A stretch of DNA of 64,000 nt, taken from NCBI GenBank assembly GCA_035235625.1, contig CP141148.1, positions 34,349,057 through 34,413,056 on the forward strand, read 5' to 3'. Below the pieces are notes generated by a model. It was not told the origin of the DNA and made no database searches. It saw only the letters and a list, made by a program, of their open reading frames with translations. Position numbers and translations under genes: made by a program. This DNA is from Saururus chinensis. Its lineage: Eukaryota > Streptophyta > Magnoliopsida > Piperales > Saururaceae. Shown piece after piece: positions 1 to 12,158 of the stretch (positions are counted from its first letter, which is position 1; every line of letters begins with the position of its first letter).

Positions 1-1
1 T

Positions 2-3000
2 TTCTAACTTATTTGTTAGAAAATGAGCCTTAAAGCTTTAAGGGAGCCATGTCATCTCTTGAAGCAAAATATTAGAACGGGAGTAAATAGTGAAATTGAA
101 TCCATTATGCAAAATCATGCTTGGGAGTTGGTGGACCTACCACTAGGGAGTAAACCTCTTGGATATAAATGGATATTTAAGAAGATGATGAAGGCTGATG
201 GATCAATTGACAAATATAAAGTTAGACTTGTTATCAAAGGATACAAAGAAAATGAAGGTTAATATTATTTTGATACATATTCACCGGTCACAAGGATAAC
301 ATCAATTAGGATGTTAATTGTTATTGCTGCTTTGTATAATCATGAAATACATCAAATGGATGTGAAAACCGCATTCTTGAATGATGACTTGAATGAGGAA
401 ATATATATGCAACAACCTGAAGAGTTTGTTGTACCGGGTCAAGAAAACAAAGTGTGCAGACTTGTTAAATCTCTCTATGAGCTTAAACAAGTACCTAAGC
501 AATGGAATGAAAATTTTGACAAAATGATGATGTCAAATAGATTCAAAATTAATGAATGTGACAAATGTGTTTATGTAAAAGACAGACCTAATGGCTATGT
601 CATTGTATGTCTATATGTGGATGATATGCTCATTATTGGTAGCAATGATATGTCATTAAAGCTACTAAGAAGATGTTGAACAAACAGTTTGGCATGAAGG
701 ATATGAGTGTTGCAGATGTCATACTAGGGATGAAAATTACTAGAACATTTGATGGATATATATTATCTCAATCTCATTATATTGAGAAAATTTTAGAGAA
801 ATTCAATAAGAATGATAATCGTCCAATGAGAACACCTGTGGATGTGACATTGCACTTAAGCAAAAACACGGGTGAGAGCATATCACAACTTCAATATTCT
901 CAAATTATTAGAAGTCTCAATTACATCATGAATTGTACGAGACTAGACATAGCATACTTAGTGAGTAAACTAAGTATATTCAAAAGCAACCCAAGGGCAG
1001 ACCACTGGAAGGCTGTAGTCAGGGTTCTTAGATATATGAGATATACCTTAAACTATGGGCTGCATTATACTAGGTATCCAACAGTACTAGAGGGTTACTG
1101 TGATGCAAACTGAATATCTGATATAAAAGACTCAAAATCTACAAGTGGATATGCCTGTACTCTTGGAGGTGCAGCATTGTCTTGGAAATCCTTGAAACAG
1201 ACGTGTATAGCCATATCCACAATGGAATATGAATTCATTGCGCTTGATAGAGTTGGTGAAGAGTCTGAGTGGCTTCGTAATTTTTTAGAGGATATTCTTG
1301 TAACGACCCAGAGCCGAGCCGGGGCCCAGAAAATCTCTAATGGAAATTTTGATCTTTCCTTAAGCCAAGAATCATCTTCTGTGTGCGAGAGGTACAACGT
1401 TCATCTACGCACTATTGAGCTTTAAGGCTTCCCCATACTTAGGTTGTAACAGACACATACACACAACGAAACTTCATACTTTGTTGCGTGTAGATTATAA
1501 TAAAACATATATTTATAATTAATTTAGATCGGGCCAACGTTGCTTTGTCGTTGGTTGCCTACGTATGTATTGGATATTATTCCAATACAATTGGATCCGA
1601 ACATAGTTCTGCCTAACGGCGAATACATACAACAAGCATCACAAAATTGTATACGTTAAAATATGTATATACTAATAATTAATTAGAGTTATACAAAAAC
1701 TCGTCATATATCAGAGTCAAGTGGAAGTTAATAAGTTAACAAAATCGTACATCTCACTCTACCAGAGCGGGATCAAAACCACATACACACGTCTCGCTCT
1801 ATCACTGAGCCGAGACCGAACACACGCATACACACCACACATCTTGCTCTACCCTACAGCAAGACAGAAAATAAACATGTCACATCAAAGCATAGCAGAT
1901 TTGAGCACAAAGGATCAAGACATAGTACACATCCTAATTTAGCACATGCAGCTCTATAATTTAAACGGGATGTCAAAAATACATACTCCCCTCATGTCTC
2001 GTAAGGTAACGGTATTCAGAGTTGATCATTCCTTCTGGACATCCTTCCCTTAGGATCCAAAGGCAGTGGATGGAGACTCCTCTAGCCTTCTTACGTTCCT
2101 CACCTTGCATCGAAAGATAACTCATGAATGCTCCCTTTCCCAAAGACTTCTCATTTTATGCGCCCGTGGGCGACAGACAAAACCTCCCCTACTCGGGGAT
2201 GTTCCTCACACATCGTGGCTCTTCAGTGGCAGACAGAGCCTCCCCTACTCTGGATTGCTTCTCTTGTTGTGGCCAAGCAAATTCGGATAGAGCCCCGTCT
2301 TGCTCTTGGCCCCTTTTCTTACTCTAGTGCTCGAGGACGACGAGCAGGGCCTCTCCTTGTCTTGGGGTATTTCCTCCTCATACGATCACCAACATAGAAA
2401 ACAGACCCCTCCATCGCGTAGAACACACTCAATTTAGTCAAAAACGCCTCTTGGACGAACTAAATCAGAGTTAGGATGGTTAGAAACAAAAAAAATGAAG
2501 TTTATTAGTGTTCAAGGACAACAGGTAGGACATCTCCTCTTGGGGCATTTCCACCTTATAAGGTCTCCAACTCAAAGAAAGGACCACTCCATTGCGTAAA
2601 ACATGCTCAATTTACTTAAGAACGCCTCTTAAACGGCCTTAATCGGACTCAGAACACTCAAGAACGGAGAAAAGGAAGTTTTGTTTCAAAAATGGGAGAA
2701 AATGGGGTATTTATAGACCTGAGCTGCGCCGCCAGAAACAGCAGCATCGCTGGTTTCGGGCGGTGGCGCCCGCCGAAATGGCACGCACGCCGGTTCTTTT
2801 TTTTCCTTTTTTTTATTTTTATACTCAAAACTTCAAACGTGCATAACTTCCTACCGCAAATTTGGATTCACGCGTTCTTAGTACTGTTGGACTCGTATCG
2901 ACGAGCCCTTTGATACAAACCCACTTAAAGTAGTATATCATGCTCTTTCCAAGTGGGTTCTACTTATTTTTCACACTTCTCGAGGTTGTAACTTCTAGTC

Positions 3001-3432
3001 CCGACCTCCATTTCGCCCGTTCTTTGATTTGTTACGCTCGTTTCTTCGAGCTCTACTCATATACGGAGGTTTCAACCTTTAAAAACCTCTAAAATTTATC
3101 CCAAAATTATCCAATTTGGCTTAACCCTTTAGGTTAGACGTAATCGAAAAATGAGTCGTTACAATTACAATGTGGGGAAAACTTGTGCCACCTATTTGCA
3201 TATACTGTGATAGCCAATCAGCTATAGGAAGGGCACAAAGTAACTTGTATAATGGTAAGTCTCAACATATATGTCAGAGACATAATACCATAAAATAATT
3301 GCTCTCTAGTGGAATAATTTCCATTGAGTATGTTAAGTTAAAAGAAAATATTGCGGATCCCCTTACTAAGGTTTTGACCAAAGAACAAGTGAGCAATTCA
3401 TTGAGGGGAATGCACTTGAAGCCTATATATTA
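2..3432 (+). pseudogene. Ty1/copia pol relic (reverse transcriptase and RNase H), split by a solo LTR
   Basis: Three reading frames together cover the C-terminal half of a copia polyprotein. The first (23-262) carries the start of the reverse transcriptase (WELVDLP, YKWIFK). The second (311-679) carries MDVKTAFLN and the catalytic YVDD box near 620. The third (673-1113) carries the end of the reverse transcriptase and the start of RNase H (YCDAN). RNase H continues to 1298 and resumes at 3164-3432 with the typical CDSQ-AIGRAQ region and the DPLTK end. The gene is dead: there is a stop at 260-262, a frameshift near 675, a TGA at 1111-1113 where the family has Trp, and a 1.87-kb insertion. The 5' part (gag, protease, integrase) is outside the window. 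It is transposon debris with no host role implied. Confidence 0.93.
1299..3163. mobile_element. Solo LTR inserted in copia RNase H
   Basis: A 1865-bp block interrupts the copia RNase H frame exactly. It starts TGTAACGACCC and ends GTCGTTACA, so its outer 9 bp are inverted. The flanking 5 bp are ATTCT on the left and ATTAC on the right, an imperfect target duplication. Removing the block plus one duplicate leaves copia RNase H in frame. It has no coding domain, only LTR-like sequence, including a local repeat around 2170-2265 and a TATA-like tract at about 2707. It is most likely a solo LTR of a Ty3/gypsy-type element. Its orientation is uncertain because both ends look alike. Confidence 0.75.
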
Positions 3433-5200
3433 AGAGTCATCATAATGGCAACCTAACCTAGTTGACTAAAGATCCTAAGATCTAGGTTCAAAGGGACAAC
3501 CGAATTGTAGGGGATTCAAGGGGAATCAATATTGAAATAAAATCTCGTCCTCATTCCTATGATGAGACAGTGATGCCCGCAGAGTGAATCAAGATAAGCT
3601 TTGCTTTTAATGGTTCTTATAGCTTGAATTCGTTCAAGTAGGGTATTGAAGGATACTCCTAATGAGAATCACCTATATGAGTATGAAGGGGCTGCTTCTA
3701 TGAGGATTTTAAGGCTAAAACTTCTAGAGCATTCATGAAAACCAAATTTGTTTAGGGTCAAAATTAACACAATCATGAGAACCACAGTGTGTCTAAGAAG
3801 TGATTGTGTGAATTCTATTGTCTTGGTTTACACAAATGGCTGAACAATTCAAGATATCACGTTCACTGATGAGCCAGTAGACCCGATAGTTTTCACAAGG
3901 GAAGGTTCAAAGCCAAAAGCTACCTTTCCCCCATGCATGATCTTTTCAATATTTGCTTTCACGGTTTATCTGCATTATTTTGCATAGTTATCCAACCAAT
4001 TTTCATTCATGTGGAGGATTGTTAGAAGTGGGCATTATATTTAATGGGTTAAGCCCATATCATTAAGGTGGGTATAATATTTACATGGGTTAAGCCCATA
4101 ATATTTATGTAGGTCAAGCCCATATGGTAGAGAGAGTCCAAGCCCACTTTGTGTTAAATGAAAATCACACATGTGAATTGGTTCAAGAAGTGAATAGTCC
4201 CACATCGCCTAGAAAAATGTGATGGTGTTGGTATATAAGGCATAAGTTTGGCTTTTCAAGTTAGGCCCTTGGGCCAACCCACTTTTGTGGAGGAGAGACA
4301 TGTTGAACCTATGCACCTAGATGGGCTAACCCACACACGTGCGCCGCCGCCTCCATTCATCCGGCCGACTCGGCTCAGTTCGGTTTGGTTTGCATGCGCA
4401 GCTAGTTAGTCAGGTTGGATTTGGTCAACAAGATAATATTTTTGAGACAAATTCATTTGATTTGGTTTTCTATTTATTTGGTTTGGTTTTCTTTTCACTA
4501 AAGAATGTGTCCATTAACAGATGGACATGTCCGTTTGAACGGGAAAGAGTATCTTCAACGGGATTTCCTATAAAATCATTGAGAACGATTTCTGCAAGAA
4601 TCTAATTCTGGATTTCAGTCCATTCCCCTTTCTATGAGAGCATATATACTGTAGTTCGCTACATGTACTGTGTTGGAGGTGCTCCTACAGTACGTGGTTG
4701 ATCATCTTATCTTGGGAGGCAGACACCTAAAAGTCCTAAGCACCGTTAAGGAGAGCGAATTCTGTCTTAAGGAAAGAGCGATTTGCTTAATTCGATCATA
4801 AAACTTTGAGTAAGGATTTTCATCATCATATTTGCAAAGGTATGAAAATAACAGCCCAAGACTCCATAGACGATCTCCAGCTCAGTCCCTATTGGGCCTG
4901 CTTGTTGTGCACGATGCCTAACTCGACCCCTGTTTCACTGCTTATTAGTTACTTTGACTTACTTTATTATTTTCGTACGATTTGCTATTGTAATAGTTAG
5001 TATGTTGGATGTTTAGATGTATTATGGGTTGGTTCAGTCAGTGGCCCAGGTTAGCCGAAACCACTGACTGTTAGGCGCTCCTAGGGAAGTGGGCCGGCCC
5101 GGGTTGGGGTTGGTGCGCATCCCTAGGGGACTGGTCGTCCCCTATATGGGTCGATCCCTGTTGCTTTTGGAGATTATGCAAAGTATTGATCACAGTTTCT
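3433..5200 (+). mobile_element. 3' end of the copia element: untranslated internal region, polypurine tract and 3' LTR
   Basis: After the RNase H end there is about 590 bp without coding. A purine-rich tract (GTGGAGGAT) follows at 4011-4019, directly before TGTTAGAAG at 4020. That is the classic junction of polypurine tract and 3' LTR. The LTR has short internal repeats of 'gggttaagcccata' at 4046-4113. A TATA-like element (gtatataagg) lies near 4232. The right end of the LTR was not found: no 5' LTR is in the window for comparison, so 5200 is only a guess. Confidence 0.7.
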
Positions 5201-5707
5201 CCCCTTTCTTCTCCAATTCTCCCCTTTCACTGCGTAGTACTCCTAGGTACTGTTTGTGCCTGTAATCGGGCACAACACTGCTATGTTTGTTGTTGTTTTG
5301 CGCTTCCTACTTCCGGTATTAGCAGGTGGCCCAGCTGCTTCCGAATAGCTCTGCTGACTAGAAATGCCCCGACAGCCCCGCAGGCTAATGCCTCAAGCAA
5401 GGATGCGGATGTAGTCGAGACCCAGATAAGGATGAAAAGAAGGAAGAAGAAGGATGGCCCGGGAAGGGTAGCGGGATGGAGAAGAGGTGTCACTAGATCG
5501 GCCATTTTGGTGATGATCATCAATGTCTCTGCAACTGAGACGAGACTAAAAAGGGAAACCAGACTTATCTGTCTTTGTGTTGCACACACATTTCGGAAAT
5601 GTGAGAAGCATGATAGGCCGATTTAATGGCTTAAATTAAACAAATGGAGCAATTAATATAGATCATTATTTTTTTCTATTGAAACTATTAATATAGGAGG
5701 GAGGGAG
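5201..5707. other. Non-genic stretch with a Stowaway-like MITE end
   Basis: The first 450 bp may still be copia LTR. No convincing gene is present. Around 5664-5709 the run 'ctattaatataggagggagggagta' type sequence matches one end of Stowaway-like MITEs that recur in this window (21102-21195, 48238-48343). Only one end is visible here. Confidence 0.4.
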
Positions 5708-6412
5708 TACAAGGCATAGTTAGTAAGCATATCACCAGGCAATTTTCCCTTATGTAGATATGCAATGCAGTTTGAAGCTTTTAAATAATATGAGTAAAAA
5801 ATAAAATATTTTTACAATTTTTAAGTAGTTAGATGCTATTTATGAGTTTATTTATTTACAATGGAATTTATAAAGAAAAAAAAAATGCAAGGAATCATTA
5901 GCAAGCTTATCATCAAGGTAATTTTCCTTTATGCAATGCCATTTGAAGCTTTTAAATAATACGAGTAAAAAATAAAATATTTTTACAATTTTTAAGTAGT
6001 TAGATGCTATTTATGAGTTTATTTATTTACAATGGAATTTATAAAGAAAAAAAAATGCAAGGAATCATTAGCAAGCTTATCATCAAGGTAATTTTCCTTT
6101 ATGCAATGCCATTTGAAGCTTTTAAATAATACGAGTAAAAAATAAAATAATTTTATATTTTTTAAGTTGTTAGATGGTATTTATAAGTTTATTTATTTAC
6201 ATTGGAGTTTATAAAGAATAAAAGAGAAAAAAAATACAAGGCATAGTTAGTAAGTTGATTATCAGGGCGATTTTCTTTAATGTAGATATGCAATGTAGTT
6301 TGAAGCTTTTAAATAATACGAGTAAAAAAAAATGTTTTTATATTTTTTAAGTAGTTAGATGGTATTTATGAGTTTATTTATTTACATTGGAGTTTAAAAA
6401 GAAAAAAAAATT
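5708..6412. repeat. Tandem repeat, ~175-bp unit, four copies
   Basis: Four head-to-tail copies start near 5708, 5885, 6053 and 6233. Each begins with an 'aaggcatagttagtaag' or 'aaggaatcattagcaag' block. Each then has an atgcaatg-ttgaagcttttaaataat block and 'agtagttagatg-tatttatgagtttatttattta', and ends in an A-rich tract. Copies 2 and 3 are nearly identical. Copies 1 and 4 share a 'tgtagatatgcaat' variant missing from 2 and 3. The unit is AT-rich and non-coding. Confidence 0.9.
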
Positions 6413-6651
6413 TAAATGGTTTTAAGGCTAGTTCGCTGCCAATGCTATCAAATTATGAAGAAAAAAAAAGGGAGGCGACATAGAAAAATAAGGATGAAGC
6501 ACTTGAAGAGGAGGAGACAAGGATGCAAAGAAGGTGGTGAGGAAGAAGACAAAGAGAATGAAGAGGAGGAAGAGAAGGAAAGAAGATTAAGGAGGACGCG
6601 AAGAAAGGATGGGAAGAGGAGGAGGACCCCATTGGCTACATCTTGGATTTC

Positions 6652-6691
<40 letters not shown>

Positions 6692-7232
6692 TTGCTTATG
6701 AGTTATGAAAATCTAGTGCATTTTGTTAAGGTTGTACCTCAGATCGCCTAAGATAGTGACCTGAGATTTAAGAACCCCTAACCTACCTGAGAACCCAAGG
6801 TATGACCTGCAATTTATCTTGGGTTGGGTTAGTTCCAAAACCCATTCAAAAACCCATAATGAAATTTAACACAATCTTGGGTCAAATTGAAATGGTATTT
6901 CTTAAATTCATAGATCTTGAGATATGAAAAAGGTTTTCTTTTAAATACTCTAATATTTACAATTTTATTCATAAAAAAGTTAAACATGGGTTTTCGGTAA
7001 AATTCTAAAGGAGAAAGATTGAGGCTTGTAAAGGCCATTAAACAAAAAATAGAGAAAGGCTTTCATACCAAAATTTTTGGTGCGAGAGGATTTAGAAAGA
7101 GAAAATGGAAGAAAAATATAAATCTTAAACTATAGCAAAAGAGGTTCAAATGGCTGAATTTTACATTTTTGTCAATCACTTAAAAAGACTGATTTAAAAC
7201 CAGATTGGGCGCAAAAGTCAAAGGTATCACAA
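6413..7232. other. Non-genic stretch with purine-rich run and ATT microsatellite
   Basis: A purine-rich stretch at 6450-6630 (GAAGAGGAGGA-type) gives a long but low-complexity reading frame. It is followed by an (ATT)n microsatellite at about 6652-6691. No recognisable domain or splice structure was seen in the rest. Confidence 0.6.
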
Positions 7233-7416
7233 ATGGAAGTTTATATGGGCTTGGACTCACACGTGGCCGCATGAGCCTAGGCCCTTAGGGCCGTCAGATT
7301 TAAATTTGACGGCCTATGCTACTTGGGGGCATTTAATCCTTGAGTAGTGTGGGCCATTAGATTTAGATCCGATAAACCTAAGGGTCTGGGCTCACCTAAA
7401 CTCGTATAAACTTTTC
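7233..7416. mobile_element. Palindromic MITE, family A (copy 1)
   Basis: The left end reads gaagtttatatgggc with 'ggactcacac'. The right end reads 'gggctcacctaaactcgtataaactttt', the inverse. The interior holds mirrored 'ggccgtcagattt' and 'ggcc-ttagattta' blocks. The same ends and interior occur at 21222-21416, so this is a dispersed non-autonomous element family. Confidence 0.75.
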
Positions 7417-7616
7417 CTTTTTCGTATTATAAAGAAGAAGAAGAAAGAAAGAAAATGTAAAAAGCCATATAAGGAAGTTTTTACAATTGTTACATGCAAC
7501 ACCATATAATTTGACAAAATTACAAATTAACCTAAAGTCTTCAAAGATCCATTTTTTACCGGACCCGCAGCTCCCAATAGCCAATGTATCACGAATGGGT
7601 GAGATGATTACCATAG

Positions 7617-8395
7617 AGTACCAGGTTTTTCAAGAAACTGAGATCTCTAAAACTAGAAGTGGAGCTTTCCGGATAACCGGTTGTTAGACAAGCTTAGCAT
7701 CTCTAACCTCTGCAACAAAGTGATCCCTTCCGGGATTGTCCCGCTGAGAAGATTGCTAGACAATTCAACAGTATGAGATTGGAGAGATTTCCTATGTCAG
7801 GAGGGATTGACCCAGATATCAAATTGTTGCCAAAGTCTATGATTGATATGGTAGTCCCAAGCAGAGGTGAAAAACTAGGCAGCATCCCTCCCAGTACATT
7901 GCCCTTCATTTTCACTTCTATTAGGTTACTGCAGTTTACAAGAGCTTCGAAGAAGGGTTTGAGATTCATGTTGTGATCATGGTTCACAAAGTAGTTGTCG
8001 GACAAATATAGTGCCTCCAGATTTTGGAGCTTTCCCACAATAGGCGATGGGAGTTCACCGGAAAGGTTATTGTCCTCCACATCCAGCCACATCAACGAAG
8101 ACAGATTTGCGGAGGAGGGGATGTTTCCGGTCAGTTCATTGCAATAGAGATAGAGGTAAGTTAACTGGGTCGGGAAGTTTCCGATTCGAGGTGGGATTTC
8201 GCCGGAGATATATAGCATTGCCGGAGAGATCAAGAAGGCCAAGGCGGAACATTTGTATAAGACTAGTAGGAATGTGACCCCTTAACAGGTTGTCCCAAAG
8301 GTCTAGATAGACAAGGCCAGAGAGTAAGAAGCAAAAGAAGAATTCGTGGCAATGCTTTTCCGGTGAAGATAACAAATTTCCATTCTTTATCATTC
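7617..8395 (-). pseudogene. LRR receptor-like kinase relic II (signal peptide and LRR part)
   Basis: The minus strand encodes leucine-rich repeats such as SGEIPPRIGN, LTGNIPSS, LSGELPSPIVGKLQNLEALYL and SGSIPPDIGN, then in another frame LLSGTIPEGI and LSNNRLSGKL. These match the extracellular part of At2g24130-like LRR receptor kinases. The N-terminus is a leucine-rich signal-like stretch whose start codon is TTG at 8350-8352, where the related copy at 16179-16181 has ATG. The signal region runs straight into a mid-protein repeat, so a deletion is likely. There are at least two frameshifts (near 8220 and 7725). No kinase domain follows it on this side. Confidence 0.85.
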
Positions 8396-9164
8396 AGTGG
8401 GAGCCTTTGTGTAGCCCAGTGTACGGCACAGTGCTACAAATGATAACTCTCCACTTCATGGTGTTAATATCGTGGAGGATGTCACTACTCAGATGCTCGC
8501 GGGGTGTGTTCATCCTTAGTTTTGTTGACAAAAGAACAATCTTTTACGCCAAATTAATCTATTTAAGCATAGTTTGTTTGTAATCTTCTTAGTTGAGGAT
8601 GAGTTATAGGGATAGGGATGTCACTTGGGTCGAATATATTTATAAACCCGTTGTAGCCTTAATAAGACGGGTTTGGGTTTTCGAATTCAATTTGAATAGT
8701 TATTCAAGTCGAATTTGGGTTTAATTTTTCTTAAATAATATCGGGTTTAGATTTAACAAAATTCGACTTAATTAAGTTTATAAATATAAAATTTTTATAT
8801 TTTAATAAAATCTCACCTATCTTTAATAGGTCATATATGGGTTTCTAAATTCAAGAGATTTATTATTTTTTAAATGGTATCAAAATTAAGTGGCAAAACC
8901 AACCCAACCCGATAACATCCCTAGGTACTGAAGATATTCCATAAACATAATATCTATTACGCTGACTCAGAGCACTATGATTGACAGTCTCTTCCAAGCT
9001 GCACGGACTGTTCTATATGCTATTTCATGAACCTGGTTTGAAGCCAACTTGGATATGACTTTGAATGACTTTTTTATTTAATTTATGCTTTCTTTCTTTC
9101 TTTTTTCTATTTTGAAATAAGTTAAGCGAAGCCTTAATACGTTTGAACGCTGTGCTTTGATGAC
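8396..9164. other. Spacer holding a ~311-bp hAT-like element
   Basis: No gene is seen. At 8613-8923 a segment starts TAGGGATGTCA and ends with the inverse AACATCCCTA. Next to each end are mirrored 'ttgggtcg' and 'caacccaacccg' blocks, as in small hAT-type elements of plants. The 8-bp flanks do not match, so the target duplication is lost or the boundary is wrong. Confidence 0.45.
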
Positions 9165-9570
9165 TCATGAGGCGCTAATCACATCGCGCAACCCTTGAAG
9201 AATAACATAAACAGAGCGAAGAGGCAAAAGCTGAATTTGTATCGCCGGTGAGATACCTCTTAAGTCTATCCAATTCATCAGCAACATCCTGCACGGTAGC
9301 TCAAGTAGACCCAATTCAGTGAGCTGACCTATGGCCACCTCCCACATATTTCTTTCACCAGGTTCCAGATCTCGTGCTTCTCTGATCAGGGATCTATCTA
9401 TTACCTTCTCCGCCCGCCCATGATAGTGGCTCTTCATCACTTGTTCAAGCTCAACCCACCAGGGAACATATCATCTATAGGTTTAATTCTTTCCTGCCAC
9501 CATTTCTAGCACCAAGACCCCATAGCCGAACACATCCCCCTTTGTTAACATGTTGGACCCCAACATGCAA
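9165..9570 (-). pseudogene. LRR receptor-like kinase relic I (end of kinase domain)
   Basis: The minus strand encodes the kinase subdomain IX-X region (LTKGDVFGYGVLVLEMVAGK), then KSHYHGRAEKVIDRSL and VAIGQLTELG. A frame change leads into DVADELDRLKRYL and the C-terminal tail. This is the C-terminal part of an At2g24130-like LRR receptor kinase. An in-frame stop follows VAGKN, and a gap and frameshifts break the rest. On the minus strand this kinase end lies upstream of the LRR relic at 7617-8395, so the two are the end of one gene and the start of the next in a head-to-tail pair. Confidence 0.83.
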
Positions 9571-10236
9571 AAGTGAGCACTCCTGTTATCTTCATTTATA
9601 ATATTATAATAAGAACGTTGTGCAATAAGTGATGGCGTAAAGGGGCTAGATTCATATATGCATAATAGGAGGAGGAGAAGAGGAGGAAAAATCAGAAGAA
9701 GAGGAGGCTGAAGAGGCAAGGAAAGGTGGCTATAGAAGAGAACGAGAAAATGCAATCGAATAAAATAGAGGTTGTGGCAAAAATGATGAAGTTGGTGGTA
9801 GATGAAGTGTACCCAGTAGTGGAGGTGGTAAAGCCAGTGGCTAAGGTGGTAACTAGAGCAGAAGCCAAAGGTGGTGCAAATAAAAAAATACGGACTTAAT
9901 GAACTTAAAAATAAAAAATATAATATTTTAAATAATTTATACTACATATGTGAAGGCTTATACATATGTATAGGATCATTTTGTGTATTACTTAAAAATT
10001 AAAAATATTATGTAATAAAATATATTACGGGGCTATTTTTTTTCAATCCCTCTTCTGGATATCCTCCATTATGGAAAGTTGTCAATCCTCATGATTGATA
10101 GCACATACTATAGCGCACATTAGTGCATGTATGTTAGCCTATCACACATGCTAATATGCACATGCGCTTAATATGTGCACCGCTAATTTTCATGATCGAT
10201 GGCTTTCCTTATGAAAAAGACTATCAAATGTTCCCA
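9571..10236. other. Non-genic, low-complexity spacer
   Basis: Purine-rich GGA and AAG runs (9660-9760) and AT-rich sequence. No domain, RNA gene or clear transposon end was seen. Confidence 0.5.
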
Positions 10237-10354
10237 TTGGGAGGGTATTATTTAATGAATTTGGTTGGACAAGTTTTCAAATATAATAGCCATAAATTAT
10301 GTCATTGTTGCTGCCATGTCCCATACCTTTTGTGGATATGTTTAAAGATTACTA
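10237..10354. repeat. Dispersed repeat, copy 1 (partner at 15895-16025)
   Basis: About 120 bp (ttggacaagttttcaaatat, then 'ggccataaatta', then ccataccttttg-ggatatgtt) recur in the same orientation at 15895-16025 with small differences. Copy 1 stops sharply at the LTR-like sequence starting TGTTACGGCCC. Copy 2 starts just after the far side of the same nested LTR cluster. Confidence 0.8.
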
Positions 10355-10814
10355 CTGTTACGGCCCGACACCCGCCTGACCTGAGCCAAACCCGGTTCAA
10401 GAAATGGTCAAAGCACATAGGGGCGACAGTTGTTGGTTTAAATACATTGTGAAAGACTTTAACCTCTTAATCAGGTAAATTTTACATACGGAGTACGCAG
10501 CTTTACTTCTTTGTGGAAGAAAAATAAGGAAGTAAAAGAAGACTTTAATTCTGAACTAGTCCATAAATCATAAACCTACAAACTTAAAATCCTAAACCTA
10601 AACACATTTCTCGAATTAAAAAATCTAAAATAGGTCTAAAAACATAAGATATACACGAGTCTGAAATAATAACCACTATATGTGATGTTCTATTATCATA
10701 ATAGCATAAATAAAAAAACAAAACAAGGTCCAAAGGCATCCACGCCTACTCCCATGCTCTCCCCGACCGTTCCTTATACAGAGGATCCTGGTTAACACTA
10801 GGTCACGCCATGCA
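10355..10814 (-). mobile_element. Gypsy-type LTR fragment, reverse orientation
   Basis: It begins TGTTACGGCCCGACACCC. Its reverse complement ends like the solo LTR at 12159-15531: 'gcgtactccgt', then 'cgtcgcccc', then 'ccgggtt-ggctc-ggtc-ggc', and a terminal GTAACA/GTGACA. It is therefore a minus-strand fragment of a related LTR family. The inner end is not defined. Confidence 0.6.
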
Positions 10815-11733
10815 TGTAACGCCCAAAATTTTTCATACATTTTCCTCAAATTTTATGGAAAATTTTTGCAATATAACTACTATAAATCGGGGAAAATGAC
10901 GAATACAAAACATGTGAAAATAGTTTTATAATTTAAAACATAACACATCAGTTTTCCCATACAAATTTTTACTCATTCGATCAAATATCGTACGGCCAAA
11001 CCAAACATCCTTAGGCGCTACTCGAAAACAATTGTACGAATAAATTACTATGATCATAGACTTTTAATACAAATCTCTTTCAGGCATCCTTGAGTGTAAG
11101 TCCCATAATAGTCCACAATCTAATCCAAACTAAAGTCCAGAATACATAACACCTGACTTCTCATCTCACCCAATACAACATATCATGGCACAAACAAAAC
11201 TCGTTGTAAGTCAACGATATACCTGAGTCCAAGGGAATCAATCCACCAAACATACGTTCAAATCCAAACCACACAAACTGCTCCAATCCTCACCCATCAA
11301 ACTTACATCATCTATCTTCTGTCATCCTTCATACGCTTACACATTCATATCCAAATCCATACCAAACACTGTTACTTCTTACCGTCCATAGCCCATACCT
11401 CTGCCCACATGCACATACGCATATCCATAGCATAGGCAAATAGCCATCATACATATGTATGTCTATCACACATATATATAACATATACATATTTTCATAC
11501 ATATGTAGCTTACAAACATGTTCACTAGCCATCATTAGTGCATACTCAATCTACATATGAAGCTTACCAACATACACGCTATCCATCACTAGTACATACT
11601 CAATCAACATACAAAGCTTACCAACAAATACGATAGCCATCTCTAGCACATACTCAATCCACATATGAAGCTTACCAGCAAACACGCTAGCCATCACTAG
11701 CACATACTCAATCAACATACGAAGCTTACCAAC
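10815..11733 (-). mobile_element. Gypsy-type LTR remnant, copy A
   Basis: It starts TGTAACGCCC and then matches copy B (from 11734) over about 420 bp with scattered changes ('ttttcatacattttcct', 'ttttgcaatataac', 'agtccaagggaatcaatcc'). The start is the inverse of a typical gypsy LTR end, so the LTR lies on the minus strand. It diverges from copy B after the 'gaatcaatccacc' block. Its right part ends in the 54-bp tandem repeats. Confidence 0.65.
11508..11733. repeat. 54-bp tandem repeat, four copies
   Basis: The word gctta recurs at 11508, 11562, 11616, 11670 and 11724, an exact 54-bp period. The units share 'cttaccaacatacacgct', 'agccatcactag' and 'cacatactcaatc'. It is an internal LTR repeat with no coding. 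Confidence 0.93.
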
Positions 11734-12158
11734 TGTAACGCCCGAGATTTTTCACACATTTTCCTTAAAATTCACGAAAAAATTTTGCAATATAACGTCT
11801 GTAAATCGGAAGAAAAATGACGAAATCAAAACCTGATAAAACAGTTTATAATTTAAAACAGTAAACATCCATTTTCCATCTAAATATTTTCATCATACGG
11901 TCAAACATCGTATGGCCAAAACAAATATCATCAGGCGCTACTCAAAAACACACGTACGACTAAATTGTTATGATCATAGACTTTAAATATAAATCCCTCC
12001 CAGGCATCCTTGAGTGCAAATCCCATAACAGTCCACCGACTAATCCAAATAAAAGTCCAGAATAATAACATCTTAAAGTCTCGTCTCACCCAATACATCG
12101 GATCGTGGCACAAATAAACTCGCAGTGAGTGAAGCATATACCTGAGTCCAAGGGAATC
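11734..12158 (-). mobile_element. Gypsy-type LTR remnant, copy B (first part)
   Basis: It starts TGTAACGCCCGAG and parallels copy A. It is cut at 'agggaatc' by the 3.37-kb solo LTR and resumes at 15532 with 'gaatcaatccacc', the same junction sequence that copy A carries intact near 11240. Confidence 0.75.

Noticed and set aside
5186..5626. Open frames on both strands (146 and 102 codons)
   Set aside because: No domain, no splice context, overlapping opposite frames and position next to LTR debris. Chance frames are the simpler reading.
6416..6751. 111-codon frame rich in Lys, Arg and Glu
   Set aside because: It comes from a GAAGAGGA-type purine run and an ATT microsatellite. Composition alone explains it.
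11508..11733. CRISPR-like array
   Set aside because: There are four exact-period units with no distinct repeat-spacer pattern, inside a plant LTR. It is an ordinary tandem repeat.
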